Source of the DNA: Caldilineaceae bacterium
GTDB lineage: Bacteria > Chloroflexota > Anaerolineae > Caldilineales > Caldilineaceae
Direction: 5' to 3'
DNA: 64,000 bases
Assembly (NCBI GenBank): GCA_026645575.1
Contig: JAPKMW010000007.1
Coordinates: 133,977 to 197,976 of the forward strand
Under the pieces are notes generated by a model. That model saw only the letters and a list, made by a program, of their open reading frames with translations, did no database searches and was not told the origin of the DNA. Of this stretch, positions 34,764 to 46,921 are shown piece after piece. Numbering within the stretch: the first letter of the stretch is position 1; every line of letters begins with the position of its first letter. A program made the position numbers and the translations under genes.

Positions 34764-35954
34764 ATGCAAATTAAAGCCGTTCAATTCTACATCCTCCCCG
34801 GTGAACCCAAAGTACGCGAGGTCGATGGCAGCCGTGGCGGCATGGAGAAGGTGCCGCCGGGCTGGACTGGCCTCTTTACCCACACCCACGGTCTACGCGG
34901 CCATCTGGGCAACCCGCCGGTCTATTACCGTGATGACAAGCCCTCCCCCACCTTTCGCTCGGTGTTGCGCCTGGTCACTGATGGCGAGTTGAGCGCCTAC
35001 ACTGACTTTGCTACCGGCTTCCACGCCGATGATTTGGCCTGGAAGGCACGCGAGTTTATGGCGACCATCGCCCCCATGTTGGTCGGCGTCGATGCCTTTG
35101 ACCGGGAGCAGATCTGGCAGAAGCTTTGGTACGCCCAACGGTTCTTCTACACCGGGCGTGGGTTGGTGGACACCATCGACAACATGCTCTGGGATCTTGC
35201 CAGTCGTCATGCGCGGCTACCGATTTACAAGTTGCTCGGCGCCTATCGCGACAGCATCCCCGCCTATGGGCTGATCGGCGGCACGACCATTGACGAATAC
35301 ATTACCGATGCCCTGCGCGTGAAGGAACTGGGCTTTGTCGGCGCCAAGGATCACTCCTATCGCGGGGTCAAGGGCAATATCCAACTAGCCAAAGAGTTGC
35401 GCGCTGCCACTGGCGACGACTTTCTGCTCATGCACGACCCGGTCGAGTGTTACGACTACGATGAGGCCGTACAGGTGGGACGGGCGCTAGAAAAGTACGA
35501 CTACAAGTGGATGGAAGAGCCGTTGCAAGATTATGATCTGCTCGGCCTCAAACGCCTGAGCGACCGGCTTGACCTGCCGATCCTGGCCCTGGAGTGGATC
35601 GGCTATCTCGGCGGGCAACCGTTTAACGCGTCGGCCTTTCTGGCGCAACAGGCGTGCGACATTGTGCGTCAGCGCGGTGTCGGCATCACCGGGCAGATGA
35701 AGCTGGCCCATCTGGCGGAAAGCTTTGGCGCGCTGGTGCATGGCGGCAACCACCACGTGATCCTCGCCATTCGCAATGACCCGGTTTTTGAAGCCTACAT
35801 GGGCATCAAGCCGTGCCCGCCGGAAAGTGAGTTAGATTGTCGCGGCACGCTGGTGGTGGAGAACGGCGCCATGTCCATTGCCTACAATGACCGTCGTCCA
35901 CCGGAACCGGATTGGGATGTGTATGGGCGACAGGCGGTTGCGTTCGTTTCTTGA
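34764..35954 (+). CDS. Enolase-superfamily enzyme 2 (sugar-acid dehydratase type)
   Basis: A 396-residue mandelate racemase-group protein. The metal ligands are Asp in LMHDPVECYD, Glu in KWMEEPLQD and Glu in ALEWIGYL; a catalytic-type Lys/His region is GAKDHSYRGVKG and a late His lies in HGGNHHVI. It ends the eleven-gene plus-strand run. Its sequence around the ligands differs from the homologue at 8532-9707, so the two should have different substrates. It may dehydrate the acid formed by the upstream oxidoreductases (inference). Confidence 0.83.
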   Translation: MQIKAVQFYILPGEPKVREVDGSRGGMEKVPPGWTGLFTHTHGLRGHLGNPPVYYRDDKPSPTFRSVLRLVTDGELSAYTDFATGFHADDLAWKAREFMATIAPMLVGVDAFDREQIWQKLWYAQRFFYTGRGLVDTIDNMLWDLASRHARLPIYKLLGAYRDSIPAYGLIGGTTIDEYITDALRVKELGFVGAKDHSYRGVKGNIQLAKELRAATGDDFLLMHDPVECYDYDEAVQVGRALEKYDYKWMEEPLQDYDLLGLKRLSDRLDLPILALEWIGYLGGQPFNASAFLAQQACDIVRQRGVGITGQMKLAHLAESFGALVHGGNHHVILAIRNDPVFEAYMGIKPCPPESELDCRGTLVVENGAMSIAYNDRRPPEPDWDVYGRQAVAFVS

Positions 35955-35999
35955 AGACAAAGGATTGATTGCGTGTTATCAGGCACGACCTTGCAAATT

Positions 36000-37502
36000 C
36001 TATGGGTTCACGAGTAACTCGAACTCACCGACCTGCACCGGCACTCGTCGGGCTGGGTCACGTCTCACCAATTTGATATGCAGGATGTTGTCACCCACTT
36101 GCAGTGGTGGCGCTCCCAAGGCAGCCCGCCAACGCGCAAAGCGAAAGGCTGGCCCATTCGGGGGCTGACAGGTGTGAAATTCAATCGCTTGGGCTACAAT
36201 GTCCTGTCCATTCAGGCTGACGACAATCGCGTCATGATCACCTAGATCACGCAATTTAAACTGGAAGGCTGCCTTGGTCGCGCCAAGATCACTGCCAAAG
36301 AGCAGTGGATAGGTCACCTCATCGCCCACGTCATCGAGTGGGAAAGGGGTAAATGCTTCGATTTCGCCCGGCGCATAGCCGTCGGGCAGACCAAACGAGT
36401 AATATTCGGTGGGTAGATACTTGAGACGGCGGGCGTAAAAGTAGTGGCGGGGACGAGTGGGGATCTGCGCCGGGTCGATCCAGTCGCGCAGGAAGGGGTA
36501 GGCGTCCTTGCCAAAGGCGCGCACATAGAAGTTGTAGAACATGATGCCATCGACACCCTGGCAATAGGCACTCTCTACCAGCGCCTCGATCTTGGGTAGA
36601 TCAAACTGTTCGTAGCCATCGCCCAGCCAGACCCGCTTGTCCTCGGTGACGGCTGCGGTCGGCGTCACGTTGGACATGAGCATGGGATAGACCTTGCACC
36701 GGCTGCCTTTGGTCAAGGCGACCCAGTCGGCGTAGGGGATGTTGTAGTCCACATAGAACCATTCGCCGGGCGCGACGTAGTCAACCAAGCCTTCGTCAAT
36801 CCAAGTTTTGACATCCAGCCCTTCATCCAGACAATAAGTAAGATCCCACGGCAGCGCTGCCGACAGCATAAGGCGTTGACCGCGTTGTCGCCCCACTGCA
36901 TCCACCATGGCCCGCACATCGCGGATGAACTGCGTCATGACGGGCGCCTTTTCCCGCTTTGGTTCGGACACGTAGGGCGCCGAGCGGCCAAAATCAAGCT
37001 GTAGTCCATCGATGGGGTAACGTTCAGCGATCTCGCGCAAAATACCCAGCCGTCGCTCTTGTACACCGGCAATCGCATAGTCCATCTGGCGCAGATCGCC
37101 GATCTCACGCCAGCCGCGATCCCCTGGCACCGCAAAGGTGCGCCAGGCGCCGGTCTCTTTACCCAGCGACCAGGCTTGATGTTCCCATTCCCACGACGTC
37201 CACATATTGGGCGCGCCATGATGATCGTTGACGCGGAAGTTTGGCACCACCGCAATGCCCGCCGCTTTGAGCCGCTGTACAACCATGCCATAGGGGTCAT
37301 AGCCCGCCGCCAATAGCCCATCCATCGGGACGCCTGTACTTGTCGTCCCCGCCACCGACGGATAGTGGCAGCGATCATTGTCGGCGACATCCATCGAAAA
37401 AATATCGGGGCGAGCAGCGCAGATGGCGTCGGCGATCTGCTCGACCTGGGTCACGGTCGTAGCGGCCAGCACGTCATCGCAATCAACGGTGATCAACAAC
37501 AT
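36000..37502 (-). CDS. Uncharacterised TIM-barrel, glycoside-hydrolase-like protein
   Basis: A 500-residue protein with barrel-like strands: IFSMDVADNDRCHYPS, VVPNFRVNDHHG, IDGLQLDFGRSAP and DGIMFYNFYVRAFG. LQLDFGR resembles the catalytic-Asp strand of GH families that use an Asp on strand 4. The last ~120 residues form a beta-sandwich (DHDAIVVSLNGQDI). There is no signal peptide. It lies head-to-tail with a PhyH gene on the minus strand and converges on the enolase-type gene. I cannot assign a family with certainty; it may be a glycosidase of a poorly described group. Confidence 0.6.
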   Translation of the reverse strand: MLLITVDCDDVLAATTVTQVEQIADAICAARPDIFSMDVADNDRCHYPSVAGTTSTGVPMDGLLAAGYDPYGMVVQRLKAAGIAVVPNFRVNDHHGAPNMWTSWEWEHQAWSLGKETGAWRTFAVPGDRGWREIGDLRQMDYAIAGVQERRLGILREIAERYPIDGLQLDFGRSAPYVSEPKREKAPVMTQFIRDVRAMVDAVGRQRGQRLMLSAALPWDLTYCLDEGLDVKTWIDEGLVDYVAPGEWFYVDYNIPYADWVALTKGSRCKVYPMLMSNVTPTAAVTEDKRVWLGDGYEQFDLPKIEALVESAYCQGVDGIMFYNFYVRAFGKDAYPFLRDWIDPAQIPTRPRHYFYARRLKYLPTEYYSFGLPDGYAPGEIEAFTPFPLDDVGDEVTYPLLFGSDLGATKAAFQFKLRDLGDHDAIVVSLNGQDIVAQAIEFHTCQPPNGPAFRFARWRAALGAPPLQVGDNILHIKLVRRDPARRVPVQVGEFELLVNP

Positions 37503-37534
37503 GGCAGAACTCCTGCTTCTCGTGTACCACTACC

Positions 37535-38497
37535 TCATGCACAATCCGGTTGCGCCACCCCGCGCCAACGACTGGGGAAAACCACCTCGCCCCGTTCGAT
37601 TAAGCGGGTGCGTGCCGCCTCCCACAATGCGGTCCACTGGCGATGATCGGTCAGCACCGTTTCCGGCTGTTGCCGGCTGCGCGCCACAAAGCCGGGAAAT
37701 TCATCACGCCCCGTGGGCAAGCCGACCGGTGAATAGCGCAGGTCAAAACTAAAGCGGATGTCATCACTGTGGTTGGGCAACGAGGAATGTTTGGTCAGGC
37801 GATGGAAAAAGAGCGCGCTCCCCGCTTTCATTGGCACCGGCGTAACATAGGCATCCCGGAACTTGGCCGGGATCTCAAAACAGTGGGGCGCCAAGCCGTC
37901 GCGGTGGCTGCCGGGGATCATACAGAGACAGCCGTTTTCTTCGGTGGCATCGGTAATGGGAATCCAGACGCTCAAAATGTCAGTGTCGTCGGCGTCGGCG
38001 GTAATCACCCCTTGGTCTTGATGCCACGGCGTGGCGGAGAGATAACCGTTGCCCGGCGCACCGGGCGGCACGGCGGACTCTGGCGGTTTGATACGGGCAT
38101 GTTGAATCGGGTTGGAGTAGATCTCGCCGCCGATCAATAACTCCACCACATCAAGTAAGCGCGGGTGAGTGAGCAGCTTAAAGACCGCTGCGCTGGTATG
38201 GATCGGCGTCTCAGCATTGTAACTGGCCAGTTTGGGCAGCGAGATGTCCAAATGGTAGCTCTCGGCATCGCTAATCTGGCTGATCACCGCGGTGGCGCGC
38301 TGGTGAAAGGGCAGGTCGGCGTAGGCGGACGGCAGCTTGCCCTCTTCATACCAACGCACAGCCAAGCGATCCAGCAGCACCGCATAATCGTCAAGGATCG
38401 GTTGGATGTCGGCTTGTGGATCGAGGAGGTTTTCGACCACAACATAGCCGTTTTGCGCAAATTGTGCTTGGATGGTTGCGAAAGTTTGGTTTGTCAT
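37535..38497 (-). CDS. Phytanoyl-CoA dioxygenase (PhyH) family protein 4
   Basis: A 320-residue PhyH-family oxygenase, longer than the other five. The triad is intact: H-x-D in PWHQDQGVI and the distal His in LTKHSSLPNHS, with CMIPGSHRDGL and an Arg/Ser pair in DIRFSFDLRY for 2-oxoglutarate. I chose ATG 38497 with AAAGGC before it rather than the start 16 codons upstream. The TIM-barrel gene follows 32 bp downstream on the same strand, so the two probably work together on one compound. Confidence 0.83.
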   Translation of the reverse strand: MTNQTFATIQAQFAQNGYVVVENLLDPQADIQPILDDYAVLLDRLAVRWYEEGKLPSAYADLPFHQRATAVISQISDAESYHLDISLPKLASYNAETPIHTSAAVFKLLTHPRLLDVVELLIGGEIYSNPIQHARIKPPESAVPPGAPGNGYLSATPWHQDQGVITADADDTDILSVWIPITDATEENGCLCMIPGSHRDGLAPHCFEIPAKFRDAYVTPVPMKAGSALFFHRLTKHSSLPNHSDDIRFSFDLRYSPVGLPTGRDEFPGFVARSRQQPETVLTDHRQWTALWEAARTRLIERGEVVFPSRWRGVAQPDCA

Positions 38498-38571
38498 GAT
38501 TGCCTTTGGTATCGATAAATGTGCCATTGATCCAGCATTGCCCAATCCAGGTCAACGATAAAGTGAGTGTG

Positions 38572-39363
38572 TTATAACGGCGTGGCAGGTTCATAAAGCG
38601 TTAATCCGAGCGCCTTGGCTAAAGCGACCAGGTCAGCATCAAGCGTCCACAGATTAGCATCAGGTGGTACTTGCAAGGCAATGATGATGTCGCCCAGCGG
38701 CCAGCAAGCGGACTGCCCCAGCGCCTCCTGTGAGTTTTCAATGGTTGATCGCAATATACGTTCAACGCGTTCTTGCTCTTTGATACAGCGCGGGTGCGTT
38801 ACAAGATAATCAGCAATGGTACTGAGTTGGGTTTGCCGTTGGGCTAGAAAATGCGGGAGATGGCAGGTGGCAGTCGCTTTACGACATGAATCGGCGACCA
38901 TAAAACTGCCGTCATGGTGGCGTGTAGATCCCTTTTGAACAAGATCGCAGGTGATGAAATCATGAATCGGCTTTACGCTGCGCCAAAAGCGTTTTGTCAA
39001 TTCGCGTTCAATTTGTATTTTGAGCAAGTTTAGCGCGATTTCCCGCTGCATTTGGCTTGCAACCATTGTGCGGGTAAAGATTTGCATCATCCGTGCTAAA
39101 GCGCGCGGTCGATAGGTTCGCACGCCGGAACGTAACCCAACGACTGTTTCTTCCCAATCATCATGCTGCAATACCTGATTATGCACCTGCACATGATCAG
39201 CAATGATGGAACGTTGGAATTCCATGAAAACGTAATGGCTGGATACGAACTGATAATTTGCGCTGGTTAGCTGATGCTCAATCTCGATTTGCCGCTGTTT
39301 GGCGCCCAGCATCCGTTCAATTTGAATGCTTGTATCCAGAAATACGGTTTGACTAGGATTCAT
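38572..39363 (-). CDS. PIN-domain-like protein (putative toxin of a pair)
   Basis: A 263-residue protein. The N-terminus (TVFLDTSIQIER) and C-terminus (WPLGDIIIALQVP, LWTLDADLVALAKALGL) look like the first and last acidic blocks of a PIN ribonuclease. They are separated by an unusually long helical middle (roughly residues 50-215), so the protein is about twice normal PIN length. It overlaps the upstream DUF104-like gene by 11 bp, the usual arrangement for antitoxin then toxin. Base composition is more A/T-rich than neighbouring metabolic genes. Activity is inferred from the acidic residues only. Confidence 0.6.
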   Translation of the reverse strand: MNPSQTVFLDTSIQIERMLGAKQRQIEIEHQLTSANYQFVSSHYVFMEFQRSIIADHVQVHNQVLQHDDWEETVVGLRSGVRTYRPRALARMMQIFTRTMVASQMQREIALNLLKIQIERELTKRFWRSVKPIHDFITCDLVQKGSTRHHDGSFMVADSCRKATATCHLPHFLAQRQTQLSTIADYLVTHPRCIKEQERVERILRSTIENSQEALGQSACWPLGDIIIALQVPPDANLWTLDADLVALAKALGLTLYEPATPL

Positions 39364-39850
39364 CTAAGTAACTTTGTAATGCATCTTGATCCAGAGAAAA
39401 TGAAAGAAAGAGATCAGCATCCAACAGCTTTTCATGACTTGCGTCAATGTCTGATTCGGTTAATTCTTCCTGTTCAATTTTGTTGAGAACAAAGTGAATC
39501 GCATCAACCTGGCTAGTCGATAATTTCTCCGTTCCCAAATTTTGGATCGCCAGTAGCACCATAGCGCACAAGTCACGGCGCGTTGGAGGAGAAAGATACC
39601 AAAGCGTTTGCAGGTTATCACGAAAGATGTTGGTATACGTTTGCTGAACAATCTTCTCCGACCATTGGTGCGCAAAGCGTGGTAGAGCCACGCGTAAACG
39701 GGCGACATAGTGTTGAATCGTCGCCATCTCTACGCCAGCGCTGTCGTCTGGCGACAGATGGACTTGCACCATCGTTGCCTCTGGCAAGTCGAGTGGCTCT
39801 AGTGGATGGAAGACGCCTTGTTCATAAATAGCTGAAATGGTTGTATTCAT
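39353..39850 (-). CDS. DUF104/AF2212-like putative antitoxin with long C-terminal extension
   Basis: A 165-residue protein. The first ~35 residues (TISAIYEQGVFHPLEPLDLP followed by EATMVQVHL) closely match DUF104 (AF2212-like) antitoxins, small beta-rich proteins usually of 60-80 residues paired with PIN toxins. The rest is helical and unrelated to the basic family; it may be a neutraliser for the equally oversized partner. The 11-bp overlap with the PIN-like gene supports co-expression. No clear ribosome site was identified. Confidence 0.62.
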   Translation of the reverse strand: MNTTISAIYEQGVFHPLEPLDLPEATMVQVHLSPDDSAGVEMATIQHYVARLRVALPRFAHQWSEKIVQQTYTNIFRDNLQTLWYLSPPTRRDLCAMVLLAIQNLGTEKLSTSQVDAIHFVLNKIEQEELTESDIDASHEKLLDADLFLSFSLDQDALQSYLDES

Positions 39851-39892
39851 GATTTACCTGATTTAGTAGTAAGCCACGGTACTTTGCCATAG

Positions 39893-44482
<4,590 letters not shown>

Positions 44483-44487
44483 CCGAC

Positions 44488-44674
44488 AGCGTGCGTGGCA
44501 CTGACCAAGATCGCTTCCCCTCCCTACAGCGTGCGTGGCACTGACCAAGATCGCTCTCTCCTTCCTGCGGACTACTGGTCAGTGCCGCGCACGCGATTGT
44601 TGACCCCGCGTGCGCGGCACTGACCAGTGGATTGGTGTGTAAACGGCGTGATCTTGGTCAGTGCCACGCACGCT
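44488..44674. repeat. Nested palindromic array of a GCGTGCG(T/C)GGCACTGACCA element
   Basis: Three forward and two inverted units lie in 190 bp after the TIR-CHAT stop. Forward units are at 44488-44515, 44528-44555 and 44607-44628; inverted units at 44574-44595 and 44650-44674. The inner pair (44574-44595/44607-44628) is a perfect 22-bp inverted repeat with an 11-nt loop. The outer pair (44528-44552/44650-44674) is a perfect 25-bp inverted repeat. The block can fold as one hairpin inside another. A further pair is at 45472-45541, so the element is dispersed. Confidence 0.8.
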
Positions 44675-44769
44675 ACCTAGCGCCGGTGTAAAAAGTTGTG
44701 GGTAAGGGGTAGGCCATTTCCGTCGATTGGCCGCCTGGCTGGTATAATGCCCCTATGACCAAGCAACTG
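44609..44769 (+). repeat. Upstream copy of a ~160-bp duplicated segment (palindrome, promoter, methylase start)
   Basis: This segment matches 45474-45632 nearly base for base outside the hairpin loop. It includes one palindromic element pair, the AAAAAGTTGTGGGTAAGGGG stretch, an extended -10 promoter and the codons ATGACCAAGCAACTG that begin the methylase gene. Here those codons lead into an unrelated short frame, so this is an aborted 5' copy of the methylase gene. Its promoter (TGG-TATAAT at 44740-44748) now drives the antitoxin-like gene. Confidence 0.8.
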
Positions 44770-44817
44770 GGGCTTGGTCGCAACCGAAGCGCTTGTCGTT
44801 GCAGAGGAAACTATGCT

Positions 44818-45291
44818 ATGAGTCACTCAATCCAACTTTCGCCCGAACTCTACGGGATCTTACAGCAACAGGCTGTGGTGCTGAATGCCACCATTGAATC
44901 GTTGATCGAAGCTGCCGTTCGTCGGGACTATGGTCAGGCCAGCCCCACGAAACCGCATCGAGCAGGGAAAGGTCACAGCGCCAATGGGGTCGGCAACGCG
45001 GCTGAGAGTACAACGCTAGCGAAAAATCTCGATGAACTCGATCAATTAGCCTTTTTAACCGATGCTGAACTCTGGCAAGCCGCGCGTACACGCTTACATC
45101 CCGCTGATCGTCACCGGATGGAAGGGCTTTTACAGAAGCAACAGGCCATTGGTCTACAACCGGATGAGCTAACCGAAGCCGAAATGCTAGCTGACCGCTA
45201 TGATCGCACGTTGCTCGTTCGTGCGAAAGCGGCTGTACTTTTGAAAGAGCGCGGTCATGATGTCGCCAGCCTTGGGCCAGATCCAGTTTGA
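44818..45291 (+). CDS. Antitoxin-like protein, orphaned partner of an HNH nuclease
   Basis: A 157-residue protein. An N-terminal ribbon-helix-helix-like segment (SIQLSPELYGILQQQAVVL) is followed by a basic linker and a C-terminal helical part (LTDAELWQAARTRLHPAD, LVRAKAAVLLKERGHDV). Such proteins commonly precede an HNH endonuclease gene in Cyanobacteria and Chloroflexota. AGAGGAAAC lies before ATG 44818; an in-frame ATG at 44755 belongs to the copied methylase start. Only the tail of the HNH gene remains downstream, so this gene looks like a survivor. DNA binding is inferred. Confidence 0.6.
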   Translation: MSHSIQLSPELYGILQQQAVVLNATIESLIEAAVRRDYGQASPTKPHRAGKGHSANGVGNAAESTTLAKNLDELDQLAFLTDAELWQAARTRLHPADRHRMEGLLQKQQAIGLQPDELTEAEMLADRYDRTLLVRAKAAVLLKERGHDVASLGPDPV

Positions 45292-45429
45292 CCATGAGTA
45301 TTACCTGCTTACTCAAGGAATAACGCCTACCGGGAGAGCAACCGTTTATGCGCTCCAACTCAACCGCCCTGGCTGATCGAGTCGCGCAAGCTTTGGATTG
45401 CTGCCGGTTGGCATCCTCCGCGTGAATAA
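45260..45429 (+). pseudogene. Remnant of an HNH endonuclease gene (C-terminal end, frameshifted)
   Basis: From 45260 one frame reads IQFDHEYYLLTQGITPTGRA then TVYALQLNRP, and stops at 45374-45376. Shifting frame at the CCCTGG near 45368 continues LIESRKLWIAAGWHPPRE to a stop at 45429. This run resembles the C-terminal end of HNH endonucleases found next to genes like the preceding one (G-I/L-T-P-T/I-GRAT ... RP ... R-W ... GWHPP). The catalytic HNH core is absent and the tail overlaps the end of the upstream gene, so a large internal deletion plus a frameshift has inactivated it. Recognition is from memory of the family, without a search. Confidence 0.6.
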
Positions 45430-45473
45430 TTCACAACATCCTCGTATACAGTGGAGTTGGGACGAACCAATAG

Positions 45474-45632
45474 CGTGCGCGGCACTGACCAGTGGATTGA
45501 CGGGTAGACAGAGTGGTCTTGGTCAGTGCCACGCACGCTACCGAGCGTCTGCAAAAAGTTGTGGGTAAGGGGTAGGCTATTTCCGTCGATTGGCCGCCTT
45601 GCTGGTATAATGCCCCTATGACCAAGCAACTG
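45474..45632 (+). repeat. Downstream copy of the ~160-bp duplicated segment
   Basis: Second copy of 44609-44769, here in its original context because the codons it ends with open the methylase gene. It contains an inverted pair of the GCGTGCG element (45472-45498 and 45517-45541). Confidence 0.8.
45603..45611 (+). promoter_or_regulatory. Extended -10 promoter giving a leaderless methylase transcript
   Basis: TGG-TATAAT (TATAAT at 45606-45611) ends 6 nt before the methylase ATG at 45618. Transcription would start at or next to the A of the ATG, so the mRNA should have no leader, and no ribosome site is present. There is no good -35 box, as allowed for extended -10 promoters. The same arrangement is found at 44740-44755. 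Confidence 0.6.
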
Positions 45633-46919
45633 CAGCTATCCCTTTTCCAAGAGCCGGTGATCCCACCGGTTGAGCGCAAAGCGGCCCGCGCCGGCACCTT
45701 TGTTGACAACATGGCGCTGCCGGTTCATCGCTGGTTTCGCTATTCGGCGGGGTTTTCGGCGCAATGGGTGGAACAAGCGCTGGCGGATTGGCAGATGGAA
45801 CCACACCAGACCGTGTTGGATCCCTTCGCCGGCTCAGGCACGGTTCCGCTCGTCTGCGAGCAAATTGGCATTGGAAGTATCGGGGTGGAAGCCCACCCGG
45901 TAGTGGCGCGGATTTGCCGAGCCAAGCTCCACTGGGCAACGGCCGTTGAGCAATTTACGACGCTGGCCGAAACCGTTCAGAGCGCGGCGCGTTGTCGACC
46001 GGAAGGGGCTGTAGCTTACCCGGAACTGATTCAGCGGAGCTTTGCACCAGAATTTCTGGCTGATCTAACGGCCTTAAAAGCGGCCTGGCAAGCCAATGCG
46101 GATCAATCGCCGGCCGCCGAATTGGTTTGGCTTGCCATTACGGCGATTTTGCGCCCCTGCGCTAGCGCCGGTACCGCCCAATGGCAATACATTCTGCCCA
46201 ACAAAACCAAGAAAAAAGTCTTGCAGCCTGCCCTGGCCTTTCGCCAGCAGATTGATATGATGGCGCACGATATGCGCTGGCTACAGGCGCACGCCACGCA
46301 ATCACGGGCTTGCCTGGTGGCAGGGGATGCGCGTCGGTTTGTGCATACGCTTGACCGGCAAGTGGACGCCGTCATCACCTCACCGCCCTATGCCAACAAC
46401 TATGACTATGCGGATGCCTTGCGCTTTGAAATGACCTTCTGGGGCGAGGTCGCGGGCTGGGGGGAGATTCATGACAAGGTGCGCAAACATTTGATCGTCT
46501 CTTCGTCACAACATTCCTCGCGCGAACGCTTGAACGCTGATGATCTGTTAGCGGAACCCGTGCTTGCCCCGATCCGTGCTGAACTGGCGGCGGTTGTGGC
46601 CCAACTGGCTGCGACCCGTGAAGATCACGGCGGCAAAAAACATTACCATACCATGGTAGCGGCGTACTGCCGCGATCTTGGCGTTGTCTTCCAAGAATTA
46701 CGCAAAGTTTGCCGCCCCGGCGCACGGATGTGTTGGGTGATCGGCGATTCCGCTCCCTATGGGGTTTACTGCCCAATCGACACGTGGCTCGGCGAGTTGG
46801 CGCTGGCCGCCGGCTTTCATTCATACCACTTTGAAAAATTGCGCGATCGCAATACCAAGTGGAAAAATCGCAAACATCGGGTACCCCTCAAAGAAGGCTT
46901 ACTCTGGATTGAAGGTTAA
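45618..46919 (+). CDS. DNA methyltransferase (N4-cytosine/N6-adenine type) of a restriction-modification pair
   Basis: A 433-residue DNA methylase. The SAM-binding motif is VLDPFAGSGTVPLVC (residues 66-80) and the catalytic motif is TSPPYANNYDY (254-264), an (S/T)PPY form typical of N4-cytosine and some N6-adenine enzymes. Motif I precedes motif IV with a long insert between them that may recognise DNA. It starts on a leaderless promoter inside the duplicated segment. The nuclease gene begins 2 bp after its stop, so the two make a compact type II-like restriction-modification unit. The target sequence cannot be predicted. Confidence 0.82.
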   Translation: MTKQLQLSLFQEPVIPPVERKAARAGTFVDNMALPVHRWFRYSAGFSAQWVEQALADWQMEPHQTVLDPFAGSGTVPLVCEQIGIGSIGVEAHPVVARICRAKLHWATAVEQFTTLAETVQSAARCRPEGAVAYPELIQRSFAPEFLADLTALKAAWQANADQSPAAELVWLAITAILRPCASAGTAQWQYILPNKTKKKVLQPALAFRQQIDMMAHDMRWLQAHATQSRACLVAGDARRFVHTLDRQVDAVITSPPYANNYDYADALRFEMTFWGEVAGWGEIHDKVRKHLIVSSSQHSSRERLNADDLLAEPVLAPIRAELAAVVAQLAATREDHGGKKHYHTMVAAYCRDLGVVFQELRKVCRPGARMCWVIGDSAPYGVYCPIDTWLGELALAAGFHSYHFEKLRDRNTKWKNRKHRVPLKEGLLWIEG

Positions 46920-46921
46920 GT

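Noticed and set aside
44488..44674. Repeated 25-base units after the TIR-CHAT gene considered as a CRISPR array
   Set aside because: Units occur in both orientations with irregular spacers of 10-20 bases and form inverted repeats, unlike direct CRISPR repeats.
44755..44817. 21-codon N-terminal extension of the antitoxin-like protein
   Set aside because: These codons are the copied start of the methylase gene run into unrelated sequence; the ribosome site supports ATG 44818. A leaderless fusion product cannot be fully excluded.
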